NCBI GenBank assembly: GCA_963741055.1 | Contig: CAVUGU010000002.1 | Span: 147,530-211,529 of the forward strand | From: Bog-756 sp963741055 | Lineage (GTDB): Bacteria; Actinomycetota; Acidimicrobiia; Acidimicrobiales; RAAP-2 | Direction: 5' to 3' | Length of the DNA: 64,000 nucleotides | Shown here: piece by piece, positions 8,940 to 18,809 of the stretch | How positions within the stretch are numbered: the first letter of the stretch is position 1 | How the letters are laid out: each line of letters begins with the position of its first letter | Translations under genes and position numbers: made by a program | Notes under the pieces: model-generated | What the model saw: only the letters and a program-made list of their open reading frames with translations | What the model was told of the DNA's origin: nothing | Database searches by the model: none

Positions 8940-10055
8940 TCACCGGCCGGGCTCGGGGTCCCGCGGAAGCCCGAGCAGCCGCTCCCCGATCACGTTGCGC
9001 TGGACCTCGCTGGTGCCCCCCGCGATGGTCAGGCACTTGCTCTGAAGGACTCCGTGCGCCCAGCTCGCGGCCGCGCCGTCGGAGCGCACGCCCTCGGGTC
9101 CGAGGAGGTCGAGCCCGAATTCGTGCACCCGCTGGTCGAATTCGGCACCGGCCAGCTTGCCGACGCTCGACTCGGGACCGGGCTCGAGTCGGCTCACCGA
9201 GCGGATCGTGGCCCGAAGGCCCAGCTGCGCGAGCGACTGCGCCTCCGCGGTCAGTGCGCCGAGGCGGTCGAGGGTGACCGGGTCGCCGAGCTCGGGTCGC
9301 GAAGCGAACAGGGCGAGCACCTCTTCGAGCACTCCGCCGAACGCACTGTCCGACGAGAGCGACACCCGCTCGTTGGCGAGCGTGGTGCGGGCGAGGAGCC
9401 AGCCGCCGTTCACCTCGCCGACGACGCACTCGTCGGGTACGAAGCAGCCGTCGAAGAAGACCTCGTTGAAGAGGGCCGCACCGGTGATCTCGCGCAGCGG
9501 CCGGACCGTGATCCCCGCAGAGCGCATGTCGACGAGGAAGTAGGTGATGCCGCGGTGCTTGGGTGCGTCCGGGTCGGTGCGCGCGAGGCAGATCCCCATG
9601 TGGGCGCGCTGCGCGACCGACGTCCAGACCTTTTGACCGTCGAGGGTCCATCCCCCCGGCACCTTCGTGGCGCGGGTGGCGAGCGCCGCGAGATCAGAAC
9701 CCGCGCCCGGCTCGCTGAAGAGCTGGCACCAGACGACATCGCCACGGAGGGTCGGCATCACGAAGCGTTCACGTTGTTCATCGGTGCCGTGGGCGATGAT
9801 CGTCGGGAGGGCCCAGGCGGCGACCGCGAGGTTGGGACGGCGCAGGTTCGCCTCCTTGCACACCTGGTCGATCACCAGCTGCTCGACCGGGCCGGCGTCC
9901 CGACCCCACGGAGCGGGCCAGTGAGGAGCGAGGAGTCCTTCTTCGGCGAGCGCGCGTCGCTGTTCGGCGGGGTCCTCCGTCGCGGCGATCGCTCGCAGCA
10001 CCGGGCTCAGCCGGTCGTGCAGCTCGTCGGCCTCGGGAGGAAGCTCGACGCTCAG
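8940..10055 (-). CDS. Acyl-CoA dehydrogenase family protein (371 aa)
   Basis: FAD-dependent alpha,beta-dehydrogenation of an acyl-CoA. Motifs: WCQLFSEPGAGSDLAAL (FAD-binding beta-domain signature), KVWTSVAQRAHMGICLARTD and C-terminal AGGTSEVQRNVIGERLLGLP, the family signature. The open frame continues upstream of a GTG at 10001 to a CTG at 10055 that overlaps the stop of the previous gene (CTGA). Because all other junctions here are NTGA overlaps, I take CTG as the likely start; GTG at 10001 is the conservative choice. It pairs with the adjacent dehydrogenase (10052-11195). Such adjacent pairs form heterotetramers in actinobacterial steroid catabolism, which is an inference here. Confidence 0.82.
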   Translation of the reverse strand: MSVELPPEADELHDRLSPVLRAIAATEDPAEQRRALAEEGLLAPHWPAPWGRDAGPVEQLVIDQVCKEANLRRPNLAVAAWALPTIIAHGTDEQRERFVMPTLRGDVVWCQLFSEPGAGSDLAALATRATKVPGGWTLDGQKVWTSVAQRAHMGICLARTDPDAPKHRGITYFLVDMRSAGITVRPLREITGAALFNEVFFDGCFVPDECVVGEVNGGWLLARTTLANERVSLSSDSAFGGVLEEVLALFASRPELGDPVTLDRLGALTAEAQSLAQLGLRATIRSVSRLEPGPESSVGKLAGAEFDQRVHEFGLDLLGPEGVRSDGAAASWAHGVLQSKCLTIAGGTSEVQRNVIGERLLGLPRDPEPGR

Positions 10056-11195
10056 TCGCCGGCGCGTCCCCGACAGGGCGAGCGTGCGGACTCGGCACGC
10101 AGCGGAGCGGTGCCGCCGAAGAGCTGGCGGAGCGTCGTGGCCCGCCGCAGGTGGATGTGCGCGTCGTGCTCCCAGGTGAAACCCATCCCGCCGAGGACCT
10201 GAATGGCGCCGTTGGCTGCGGCGACGTAGCCGTCGAGTGCCAGAGACGCAGCGAGCTGCACCGAAAGATGGGCCTGCGCCCGGGTGTCCCGGTCGACCTC
10301 CTCATCGGAGACCTCGTCGGCCGAGGTGGCCGCGTCCCACGTCGCGGCCACCGACTGCTCGAGCTGGACCAGCATGTCGGCGAGGCGATGCTTCACGCCT
10401 TGGAACTGGCCGATCGGCCTGCCGAATTGGTGGCGATCGCGTGCGTGTTCCGCCGCGACTTCGAGGCACCAGCGTGCGCCCCCGACGGCTTCGGCGGCCG
10501 CGACGAGCAAGGCGAGGTCGCGGATCCGCTCGGTCGTGGCCGTGGTCAGGATCCGGGCCGGCGGGACGACGGCACGCCTCGAGCGTCCACGCCGCCGACG
10601 GCCGTGCGAGGTCGAAGCTCGGCACTCCTTCGACGGACCGCGCGTCGTCCCGTTCGAGGAGCACCCACAGTGTCGATCCCCCCGCCTCCACCGGCGCCAG
10701 CACCAGGGTCACCACGGTGCCGTTGACGATCGGCTGGACCGTTCCTTCGACGACCAGCGAGCCGTCGGGCCGCCGGGTGCCGATCAGGCCGGCCGGGGCT
10801 CGCGCGCTGCCGTCGGGCGACGCCACCGGATAGACGAGCGACGCGGGCGTCGCGCCGTCGATGACCGCGGGGAGGAACTCCTTGCCCGGCGCGCCGTGCT
10901 GGGCGAGCACCGCTCCGACCACGACGGTGGTCGCCCACGGGCCCGGCGCGGCCGCCCGCCCCAGCTCCTCGGCGGCCACCGCGAGCTCCACCAGTCCCGC
11001 GCCCTGTCCTCCGAACTCCTCGGGCAGATGGATCCCGAGCGTGCCGTGCGCGGCGAGGTCCTCCCAGAACGGCGGGAGTGCGTCGGCCGGAGCCTCGAGC
11101 GCCTCGCGGACGACGGCAGCAGGACACCGCGACTCGCACCACCCTCGAAGAGAGAGGCGGAGCTCCTCGTGCTCGTCGCGGATCCCGATCGGCAC
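10052..11195 (-). CDS. Acyl-CoA dehydrogenase family protein, one frame break
   Basis: The N-terminal part reads PIGIRDEHEELRLSLRGWCE and HLPEEFGGQGAGLVELAVAA, a typical acyl-CoA dehydrogenase start. The C-terminal part reads EHARDRHQFGRPIGQFQGVK and LGGMGFTWEHDAHIHLRRA, the family's C-terminal domain. The two parts lie in different frames that meet near 10555-10575; the total length is one base over a multiple of three, so one surplus base is likely. The GTG at 11195 starts three bases after the DoxX gene's stop begins. Predicted partner of the following dehydrogenase (8940-10055), which starts in a CTGA overlap. Confidence 0.78.
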
Positions 11196-11197
11196 GA

Positions 11198-11653
11198 TCA
11201 GGCTCCGAAGAGGTGCAGCAGGTGGTCGATCGACCAGGTGTCCCACGCGTGGGTGCCGAGGATCACCACCGCGATGAGGATCATCATCAGGTTCTGACCC
11301 TGCTCGGCCCAGTCGGTGATCATCAGGACGAAGTACATCAGGTTCAACAGGATGCTGGCGAAGGCGGCGATCGGCGTGAGGAAACCGAGTGCGAGACCCA
11401 GGCCGACCGCGAGCTCTCCGAAGACGACGACGTAGGCCATCGTTTTCGGATAGGGCCGGACGAACCGGTCGAAGCTGGTCTTCACGAATGCGAGCTTGTG
11501 CTTCTCGGCGACCGATGCGCCCCACGAGATGCCGGCTCCGCGGACCAGCCAGGCGGCCTTGTCCTTGTGGCGGAAGCTCTCGATCCACCAGAGGCCGATC
11601 CCGATCCGCAGGACTGCGAGCCACTCCGCTGTGGTCAACCAGGTCGTTTTCAC
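11198..11653 (-). CDS. DoxX-like small membrane protein (151 aa)
   Basis: Four hydrophobic helices: WLAVLRIGIGLWWIESF, TMAYVVVFGELAVGLGLALG, AFASILLNLMYFVLMITDW and NLMMILIAVVILGTHAW. This is the DoxX / quinol-oxidase small-subunit fold, often tied to redox or thiosulfate:quinone chemistry but usually of unknown role in actinobacteria. It starts with GTG at 11653 and leads directly into the acyl-CoA dehydrogenase pair, so it may serve the same membrane electron flow. That link is inferred from synteny only. Confidence 0.75.
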   Translation of the reverse strand: MKTTWLTTAEWLAVLRIGIGLWWIESFRHKDKAAWLVRGAGISWGASVAEKHKLAFVKTSFDRFVRPYPKTMAYVVVFGELAVGLGLALGFLTPIAAFASILLNLMYFVLMITDWAEQGQNLMMILIAVVILGTHAWDTWSIDHLLHLFGA

Positions 11654-11713
11654 GGCTGAGTTTCTAGCATCCCCGACCGAAGGCCAGCCCAGGCGCGCGC
11701 CCGCCTTGGTTCC

Positions 11714-12548
11714 TCACCAACCGCGGAACGTCGGTTCCCGGCGCTCCGCGAACGCGCGAAGCCCTTCGCGACAGTCCTCGGTACCGACCACGAGCTCCTG
11801 CGCGACCGCCTCGTCCCAGAGCGCGGCGGCCCGGTCCGACTCGAGGGAGCGGTTGGTGAGGTACTTGGCGGCCGCGATGGCGCGGGTCGGGCCCGACGCC
11901 AGACGTGCCGCCCACTGCCCGGCGAGGTCGTGCAGCTCGTCTCGCGGCACCACCCGGTTGACCAGACCGAGTCGCTCCGCGTCCCGAGCCGGGAGCTCGT
12001 CGCCGAAGAAGAAGAGCTCCTTCGCGCGCTGGATGCCGATCAGGCGAGGGAGCAGATACGCGCCTCCCGCGTCCGGCGCGATGCCCCGGCGGACGAACAC
12101 CTCGATGAAGCCGGCCTCTTCGGCGGCGAGCACCAGGTCGCAGGCGAGCGCCAGGTGCATGCCGCCACCGGCGGCGGTCGCGTTGACGGCCGCGACGACC
12201 GGCTTCTCGCAGTCGAGCACCGCCGTGATCAGTCGCTGCCAACCCATGCGGATCAGACGGGCGGCTTCTCCGACCGGGCGGTCGGGGGCGCCCTCGGGCC
12301 GGGGAGGTCCCGGTTCTTGCGAGCGCAGGTCCGCACCGGTGCAGAAGCCCTTCTCTCCGGCGCCGGTCAGCACCACCGCCCGCACCGCGAGATCGGCCGA
12401 GGCCTCCTCCAGCCACTCGACCATCTGGTTCCGCATCGCCGCGGTGATCGCGTTGCCCGCCTCGGGCCGGTTGAGGGTGATCCAGCACACCCCGTCGTCG
12501 ATCTGGGCCAGGACCTGTTCGTCCCGGTCGGCGCCGGACGCGCGCCAT
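11714..12548 (-). CDS. Enoyl-CoA hydratase/isomerase, frame break near the start
   Basis: Crotonase fold, hydrating or isomerising enoyl-CoA. Motifs: WITLNRPEAGNAI, GFCTGADLRS (oxyanion hole), NATAAGGGMHLALACDLVLA, FVRRGIAPDAGGAYLLPRLI and the usual AFAERREPTF end. The domain frame is open only from a GTG at 12490, which would remove about 20 expected residues (including VLAQIDDG). An ATG at 12548 overlaps the preceding stop (TGATG) but lies one frame off. The span is one base over a multiple of three, so I infer one surplus base near 12535. It follows the FAS1-like dehydratase gene directly and belongs to the same acyl-CoA operon. Confidence 0.8.
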
Positions 12549-13048
12549 CAGCCGCGATGGATGATGTTCATGCGCGACGTGCAGACCGCCTCGCCGCTCT
12601 CCCGATCACGCCAGTCGGTCTCCACGACGACGAAGGTCATGGTCCGTCCCTTGGACTCCTTGCGGTAGGCGTCGACGACCTTGCCTTCACCGACCAACAC
12701 GTCGCCGGCATAGACCGGCCGGCGGTAGGTGAACTCCTGTTCGCCGTGGAGGATGATGCCGCCCTTCGCCATGAGCGGGCCGAGCACCTCGGCCATCGGG
12801 TTCCCCTTCGGTGCCTCGCTCGACTGCAGCTCCGGATACGCGCCGAAGTTCTCCATCACGAAGGGGTAGGTGGGTGGCGCGGGGATCCCCGCGAGCCCGG
12901 CGTCGGTGGCCGCCCTCGGGTCGCGGTAGATCGGACTGTCGTCCTTCACTGCGGTCGCGAACTCGGCGAGCTTGCCTCGTTCCACGGTGACCACCGTGGT
13001 GCTGGTCGGCTTGCCGATGATCGAATCGAGGACGTCGTCGTCTGCCAC
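12548..13048 (-). CDS. MaoC N-terminal (FAS1-like) dehydratase domain protein (166 aa)
   Basis: Half of a double hot-dog dehydratase. IPAPPTYPFVMENFG, ILHGEQEFTYRRPVYAGDVL and TMTFVVVETDWRD are typical of the FAS1-like dehydratase domain, which lacks the catalytic Asp/His of MaoC and pairs with a catalytic subunit, as in HadA/HadB or ChsH1/ChsH2. The single-domain MaoC protein at 8439-8870 is the obvious candidate partner. The GTG at 13048 has a strong GGGAGGAG six bases upstream. First gene of the operon running left through enoyl-CoA hydratase, DoxX and acyl-CoA dehydrogenases. Confidence 0.8.
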   Translation of the reverse strand: MADDDVLDSIIGKPTSTTVVTVERGKLAEFATAVKDDSPIYRDPRAATDAGLAGIPAPPTYPFVMENFGAYPELQSSEAPKGNPMAEVLGPLMAKGGIILHGEQEFTYRRPVYAGDVLVGEGKVVDAYRKESKGRTMTFVVVETDWRDRESGEAVCTSRMNIIHRG

Positions 13049-13185
13049 CTGGGGCTCCTCCCCTCTCGTCGCCCGGCGCAGGCGCCGGGCGTCGGCCCGC
13101 AACCTAGCGCGGGCCCGCTTGCGCCCTGCGATCCGATGCTCGGAAGAACTCAGAAGAAGCAGTGAGACTCGCCTTCGCCGTGGCC

Positions 13186-13191
13186 TACAGT
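13186..13191 (+). promoter_or_regulatory. -10 box TACAGT, leaderless promoter of the NagB-like gene
   Basis: TACAGT is followed by six bases (gcgccg) and the GTG at 13198. No Shine-Dalgarno precedes the start, in line with leaderless transcription. The spacing equals that at 3875-3880 and 25684-25689. Confidence 0.45.
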
Positions 13192-13197
13192 GCGCCG

Positions 13198-13993
13198 GTG
13201 GCACGCTCTGGCGACGGAGAGGCGCGCGCGACGGTGTCGATCGCTCGCGACACCGCAACGATGGCGCGGGCCGCAGCCGACGCGGCAGCCGCGACCCTCC
13301 GCGGCCGCGGTGGCGAGATCGGGCGTCGCCCACGCGATGTTCGCGACCGGGAACTCGCAGCTCGACTTCGTCGCGACGCTGGTCGGGGACACGCCGGACG
13401 TTCCCTGGGGCGACGTCGTCGTCTTCCACATGGACGAGTACGTGGGGATCGGCGAGGACCACCCGGCCAGCTTCCGGCGGTGGATCCGCGAGCGCATCGT
13501 CACACCCGCCCGTCCCCGCGCCGCCCACTACCTCGACGGCCTCGCGCCTCCCGAAGAAGAGGCCGTCCGCTACGCCGACCTGCTCACCGCGCACCCCCTC
13601 GACCTCTGCTGCCTCGGGATCGGCGAGAACGGCCATCTCGCGTTCAACGACCCGCCGGTCGCCGACTTCGAGGACCCGCTCGACGTCAAGGTGGTGGTCC
13701 TCGACCGGGCCTGCCGTCTCCAACAGGTCGGCGAAGGCCACTTCGCCACCGAGTCCGACGTCCCCGAGCGAGCGGTGACCGTGACCATCCCGGCGTTGCT
13801 ACGGGCCGGCCGGGTGCTCGCGATCGTGCCCGAGTCGCGCAAGGCCGAACCGGTGCGCGCCGCGCTCGAAGGACCGGTGAGCACCGACTGCCCCGCCTCG
13901 ATCCTCCAGCGCACCGCGCAGGCCACGGTCTTCCTCGACCCCGCGTCCTCGGCGCTGTTGGCCGAGGGACGCGAAGGAATCCGCTCCCGCTAG
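13198..13993 (+). CDS. Glucosamine-6-phosphate deaminase-like (NagB/RpiA fold), one frame break
   Basis: Likely converts an amino-sugar phosphate to keto-sugar phosphate plus ammonia. Motifs fit NagB: MFATGNSQLDFVATL (substrate phosphate loop), VVFHMDEYVGIGEDHP (active-site Asp), and GIGENGHLAFNDPP (catalytic His/Glu region). The N-terminus (ATVSIARDTATMARAAADAA) is in another frame; the two meet around 13300-13325 and the span is one base over a multiple of three, so one surplus base is inferred. It overlaps the converging hydrolase gene by four bases. Amino-sugar use agrees with a PIG-L deacetylase at 30001, but no NagA is seen. Confidence 0.75.
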
Positions 13994-14931
13994 AGCCAGC
14001 GGTCGAGAAACGGGTAGGCGAGCACGCCGTGCCACTGGTGCTCGCCCTCGAAGACGTCGTGCACCAGCGCGTCGCTCGCACCAGCCTGGTCGTAGATCGG
14101 GGCGATCCGCCGGAGCGACTCCTCGGCCGCGGCGACTGGGAACAGGAGGTCGTCGCGCCCGTTCTCGACGAGGAGCGGCCGCGGCGCGACCAGCGCACCG
14201 AGATCGGCGTGCTCGATCTTGCCGAGCATCCCGAAGAGGACCTGCGAACCGCACATGTTCCAGGGCACCTTGTGCGCTTCCGCCCACGAGGAGAAGAAGC
14301 CACTCACCACGGAGGCGGCGACCCGGTCATCGATCGCGGCGAGGAACAAGGTCGCGGTCGCGCCGTAGGAGAACCCGACCATCCCGAGGCGCGCCGGGTC
14401 GACCAGAGGATGTTCGGAGAGCACGTCGAGACAGCGGGCCAGGTCCCAGAGGTTCTGGGTCAACGGGGTCCACCCGCCCATGAATTGGTGGACCAGGTTG
14501 GTGTCGCACGCGTAGTGGTCGGGAGGGTTCCAGTCCGCGCGCTCGCCGAAGCACCGGAGGTCGGGCGCGAGCACCAGGTGGCCGCGGCGGGCCAACTCGG
14601 CGGCGTAGTCCTCTCCGGGACGAGCTTCGGGGTCGAGCCCGCACACCCGCGACTTGCCCGGGCCGTGCCCGTGCACCGCGAGCACCGCGGTGCCCGGTGC
14701 GTCGCGGCCGTCGGGCACCAACAGGTAGGCCGGCACCGACATGGTGTCCTCGCTGTCGAAGACGAGGCGCGACTGCGTGTACCCCTCGCAGGGGACCTCG
14801 TCGGTGACCTCGACTTCGGGCGGTACCCGCGCCGGCCAGGGTACGAGGAGTTCCTCGAGACGAGCCCGGAAGCGTCCGCGCCAGGCCTCCCACGCAGCCG
14901 GGGTCGCGGTCGGGAAAGGGGTCCGACTCAT
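13990..14931 (-). CDS. Alpha/beta-hydrolase, dienelactone hydrolase / acetyl xylan esterase type (313 aa)
   Basis: A cytoplasmic esterase or hydrolase. AVLAVHGHGPGKSRVCG is the oxyanion strand, LGMVGFSYGATATLFLAA holds the nucleophile Ser in GFSYGA, APRPLLVENGRDDLLFPV supplies the acid, and FEGEHQWHGV the catalytic His. Pattern and length fit the Abhydrolase_7/DLH-like esterases found in carbohydrate loci, some of which remove acetyl groups from sugars. No signal peptide. Its neighbours, the NagB-like and TauD-like genes, do not settle the substrate. Confidence 0.75.
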   Translation of the reverse strand: MSRTPFPTATPAAWEAWRGRFRARLEELLVPWPARVPPEVEVTDEVPCEGYTQSRLVFDSEDTMSVPAYLLVPDGRDAPGTAVLAVHGHGPGKSRVCGLDPEARPGEDYAAELARRGHLVLAPDLRCFGERADWNPPDHYACDTNLVHQFMGGWTPLTQNLWDLARCLDVLSEHPLVDPARLGMVGFSYGATATLFLAAIDDRVAASVVSGFFSSWAEAHKVPWNMCGSQVLFGMLGKIEHADLGALVAPRPLLVENGRDDLLFPVAAAEESLRRIAPIYDQAGASDALVHDVFEGEHQWHGVLAYPFLDRWL

Positions 14932-15067
14932 CGGTTGCCATCAGCCGGGTCACCACCTGGAACCAGGGCGAGAAGTTGCGCGGGCGGGCCTCCACGGCGC
15001 CCACGCTTCCACATCCTGACGACCGCGGACGGTTGAGCAGCCATCGACCGTGCGGCACACTGGGGTC

Positions 15068-15919
15068 ATGGCGCTCGCCACCGAGCTCGACATCCGCCCC
15101 CTCTCGCCGCTGATCGGTGCCGAAATCCACGGGGTCGACCTCTCGCGTCCACTGGGCGAGGCGGGTGTCGCCGCGGTGCGCCAGGCCCTCAACACCCATC
15201 ACGTGGTCTTCTTCCGCGACCAGGAGCTCACCCCGGAGCAACAGGCGGACTTCGCCGCCCAGTTCGGCGTGGTGACCGAGGGTCACCCGGTGATCGCGGC
15301 CATCGACGGGCACACCAAGGTGCTGGCGATCGACGGCCGAGAGGACCGGGCCAACTGGTGGCACACCGACGTGACCTTCCTCCAGGCGCCCGCGTTCGGG
15401 TCGATCCTCTACATGCTCGAAGTGCCCGACGTCGGCGGCGACACCATGTGGGCCAGCTTGCAGGACGCCTACGACCGACTGTCGGAACCGGTCCACGCGA
15501 TGTGCGACCAGCTGATCGCGATCCACCACGACCCCTGGTTCGCGGCGGAGGTCGAGGCGAAGGGGGGATACGAGTGGCACGGCGAATGGCACGAGAAGCT
15601 CCTGCCCGCCATCCATCCGGTGGTCCGGACCCACCCGGAGAACGGACGCAACGGCCTCTTCGTCAACCCGCACTTCACCCAGATGATCTTCGGGCTGTCG
15701 CCGAACGAGTCGGCTGCGATCCTCGACATGCTCTACCGGCACTGCCAGCAGCCGGAGCTGACCTGCCGGTTCCGCTGGCGTCCCGGGTCGGTGGCGTTCT
15801 GGGACAACCGGGCCACCCTTCACTACGCGATCGACGACTACGGCGACGCGACCCGGATCGGGCACCGGGTCACCCTCCGGGGCGACGTGCCCTACGGGCC
15901 GGCCAAGCCGCCAGCCTGA
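15068..15919 (+). CDS. TauD/TfdA family Fe(II)/2-oxoglutarate dioxygenase (283 aa)
   Basis: Oxidises a small organic substrate with O2 and 2-oxoglutarate. The iron ligands are visible: His99 and Asp101 in WWHTDVTF, and the distal His in RIGHRVTLRG, with the 2-oxoglutarate-binding Arg nearby. WRPGSVAFWDNRATLHYA is the family's C-terminal core. The length is typical for taurine, 2,4-D or alkylsulfate dioxygenases, so the substrate is open. CACACT lies six bases before the ATG at 15068, and an in-frame start at 15050 has less support. It ends four bases before the converging LivG gene. Confidence 0.85.
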   Translation: MALATELDIRPLSPLIGAEIHGVDLSRPLGEAGVAAVRQALNTHHVVFFRDQELTPEQQADFAAQFGVVTEGHPVIAAIDGHTKVLAIDGREDRANWWHTDVTFLQAPAFGSILYMLEVPDVGGDTMWASLQDAYDRLSEPVHAMCDQLIAIHHDPWFAAEVEAKGGYEWHGEWHEKLLPAIHPVVRTHPENGRNGLFVNPHFTQMIFGLSPNESAAILDMLYRHCQQPELTCRFRWRPGSVAFWDNRATLHYAIDDYGDATRIGHRVTLRGDVPYGPAKPPA

Positions 15920-15923
15920 CCGG

Positions 15924-16811
15924 CTACTCCCCCGGCGCCCCGGGCCGGCGCTCGCCGTTGCCGTCGGGCGAGCCCTGCGCGCCCGACCGGGTCGGGAGGC
16001 TGCCGGACACCGCCAACGCCTCCTCGCTCGCCCCGAGGTACGCGGCCAGCGCGCGCGGGTCGCGCCGTACGTGGTCGGGGGTGCCGGCGGAGACGACGCT
16101 GCCGCTCTCCATCATCACCACCTTGTCGCAGAGCGCGAAGACCAGCGGCACGTCGTGCTCGACCAGGAGGATGGTGGTGTCGGCCACCTCGTGCAGCCGC
16201 CGCAGCAGCGGGACGAAGGCCTCGGCCTCGCGCTGCGCGATCCCCGCGGTGGGCTCGTCGAGGAGCAGGAGCCGCGGGCGGGCGAGGACGATCGAGGCCA
16301 GGTCGACCACCCGTCGGGTGCCGGTCGAGAGCTCGGCGATGCGGTGACGGCGGAAGCGCTCGATGCCGAAGGACCGCATGACGTCGTCGACCGCCACCAG
16401 CTTTCCACGCTCGGCGCGGCGCGCCCACGGCATCTGCAGCGTCGAGGCGAGCACTCCCACCGGCCGGCTCGCATCCTGGGTGAGCAGGAGGACCTCTTCG
16501 ACGGTCAGCTGCGGGAAGAGACGGCAATCCTGGAACGAACGCACGATCCCGAGCGAGCTGCGCTCCTCGGGCAGGTACTCGACGAGGCTCTCGCCGTCGA
16601 GTCGGACCGACCCCGCGTCCGGGCGCACCAGTCCGGACACCACGTCGAGCAGGGTGGTCTTTCCCGAACCGTTCGGGCCGATCAGGCCCACGATCTCGCC
16701 CGGTTCGGCAGAGAGCTCGACCCCGTCGACCGCCCGGAGGCCCCCGTAGGAGACGACCACGCCCTCGACGTCGAGCCGCGCCGGGCCGCGTGCGCGGTCG
16801 CGGGTGCTCAC
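15924..16811 (-). CDS. livG: ABC transporter ATP-binding protein, LivG type (295 aa)
   Basis: One of two ATPases of the branched-chain-amino-acid-type (HAAT) importer encoded here. Walker A GPNGSGKT is at residues 45-52, the Q-loop in GIVRSFQDCRLFP, the signature is LSTGTRRVVDLA (LSTGT instead of LSGGQ, common in LivG proteins of actinobacteria), Walker B RLLLLDEPTAG and the H-loop LLVEHDVPLVF. GTG start in a GTGA overlap with the LivH-LivM fusion gene, last gene of the 9.6-kb operon. The C-terminal 40 residues after the domain are Gly/Pro-rich and non-conserved. The transported compound is probably a sugar or polyol by context, not an amino acid. Confidence 0.88.
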   Translation of the reverse strand: MSTRDRARGPARLDVEGVVVSYGGLRAVDGVELSAEPGEIVGLIGPNGSGKTTLLDVVSGLVRPDAGSVRLDGESLVEYLPEERSSLGIVRSFQDCRLFPQLTVEEVLLLTQDASRPVGVLASTLQMPWARRAERGKLVAVDDVMRSFGIERFRRHRIAELSTGTRRVVDLASIVLARPRLLLLDEPTAGIAQREAEAFVPLLRRLHEVADTTILLVEHDVPLVFALCDKVVMMESGSVVSAGTPDHVRRDPRALAAYLGASEEALAVSGSLPTRSGAQGSPDGNGERRPGAPGE

Positions 16812-18800
16812 GGGACGGGCTCTCCCGCCACGACCGGTGTCGCGGGGACCGTCGTGCCGCGCAGCGGTGGCTCCCCCTTCGTCCCGCGCAGGCGTGCGAC
16901 CAGGTCGGTCACCAGATCACCGAGCTGGTGCATGACCTCGGCCAGGCCGCCCGGCAGATAGAGGATGAACGCGAGGAGCCCGAGCCCACTGGTGAGGAAC
17001 TGGATGGTCGGCGTGGTGCCGAAGATCGCCGGGATCCCGACCAGATAGAGCGCGCCCAGCACCGCGCCTGCGATCGAGTCGAGGCCGCCGATGACCACCA
17101 TCGAGACGACGAGCAGCGAGTAGGTCGGATCGAAGGTGCTGGTCGAGAAGCGCTCGAGCGCGAAGGCCAGGCAGACCCCGGCGTAGCCGGCGATGAACCC
17201 CGACAGTGCGAAGGCCAGCAGCTTGGTACGCGCGAGCGGAATGCCCGTCGCACCCGCTCCCGACTCGTTGTCCCGGACCGAGATCAGCCGACGGGCGACC
17301 CCGCGGTCGCGCCACAGACGGACCATCAGCGCGGACAGGACCAGGACGACGAGGGAGAACCACGCGAAGGCGCGTTCGGAACCGAGATCGATCCCGAAGA
17401 TGCTCGGTCTCGCGATCAACGTCGACTGCGGGTTGGGAAGGCCGGTGCACAGCCGCTTGTCGAGGACCGGCACCGTCCAGCAGGTGGTGGAGAGGATCGG
17501 TCCCATCAGCCAGAGGCTGAACGCGAGGGTGCTCACCGCCAGGTAGAGGCCTCGCACCCGCAGCGCGGGCAGCCCGATCACCACCGCGACCACTGCGGTC
17601 ACCGCGCCCGCGAACGGCAACAGCAGGATCAGCGGGACGCTCGAACCGAGGTGCGACGCCATCAGGGCCCCGATCGCGACCAGCCCGAACTGCCCGAGGG
17701 AGACCTGGCCGGCCCAGCCGGTGAGCACGGTGAGGGAGAGCGCGATCACCGCGTAGATGCAGATCTGGGACATCAGGAACGAGCGGCCGGTGCTGACGAC
17801 CAATGGCGCGAGGGCGGCCGCGAGCACGACCAGCGCGACGCCGGTCCCCCCGACCCGTGCGTCGAAGCGGGTCCACGTCGCGGAGCCGGCTCCGCGTGCT
17901 CTCCAGCCAGCTGGACTGCTCCTCCCGCCGGACGCCGATCGGCAGCGCGGCGATCCGCACCAACAGCACCACCGAGACGATGAGGAACAACACCAGGTCG
18001 ACCTGCGCGGTCGTCGCCAGGTTCCAGACCAGGATCTCCTGGACCACCCCGACCGCGATCGCCGCGATGAACGCCACCGACAGACTGACCATCGCGCCGA
18101 CCATCGCCGCGGTGAGCGCGAGCAGGAGCAGCTCGGGGCTGAGCACGTCGGTGAGGGCGGACGCCTGACCGGGGGACGCGAGGATCGCGGCGAACGCGGA
18201 GAGGACGCCGGCGAGGGTCCAAGAGACCGTCGAGGTGCGACGCACCCACACACCGGAGAGACGGGCCGAATCTGCGTTCTCGGCCATCGCCCGCATGTTG
18301 AGGCCCCAGCGGGACCACTTGACGAACGCGGCCAGGGCCACCGCAACGATCGGCGCCACGATGAGGGTGAGCACCTGGCCCGGCGTGAACAGGTAGGTAC
18401 CGATGTGGAAGGTGAGGTGCACCGGCACCGGGAAGGGCTTGAAGAGGTTCTTCGGTCGCATGAAGGGCAGGGCGGTCAGGACGAAGAGCACCTGGCTGAG
18501 CCCGATCGTCGCGACCATCACCAGCACCCGGGGCCGGTTGAAGAGACGACGCAGCACGAGCTCGCTGAGCGCGCCGATCGCTGCGGCCAGCCCCACCGCG
18601 AGCACCAGTGAGAACCAGTAGTTGAACCCGAAGTCGTAGAAGCACTTGACCAGGAAGACCGCCGCCACCACGCCGAGCTGGCCCTGGGCGAAGTTGAGGA
18701 CCCGGTTGGTCCGGTAGATGAGCACGAGGCCCATCGCCAGCAGTCCGTAGCCGAGGCCGGTGATCGCACCCTGGACGAGGACGAAGCTCGGGACCGACAC
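16808..18800 (-). CDS. LivH-LivM fused ABC permease (about 664 aa), one frame break
   Basis: Both membrane subunits of a HAAT importer in one chain. The first 300 residues are LivH: GLGYGLLAMGLVLIYRTNRV, FAQGQLGVVAAV, MRAMAENADSARLSGV. From about residue 315 the chain is LivM: TVLTGWAGQVSLGQFGLVA, LPALRVRGLYLAVSTLAF, RLISVRDNESGAGATGI and FIAGYAGVCLAF. The frames meet near 17865-17880, and the span is one base over a multiple of three, so a surplus base is likely. There is no room for a separate stop and start between the halves, supporting a true fusion. It begins 9 bases after the MFS-LivF stop and ends in a GTGA overlap with livG. Confidence 0.8.
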
Positions 18801-18809
18801 GAGAGCCCC

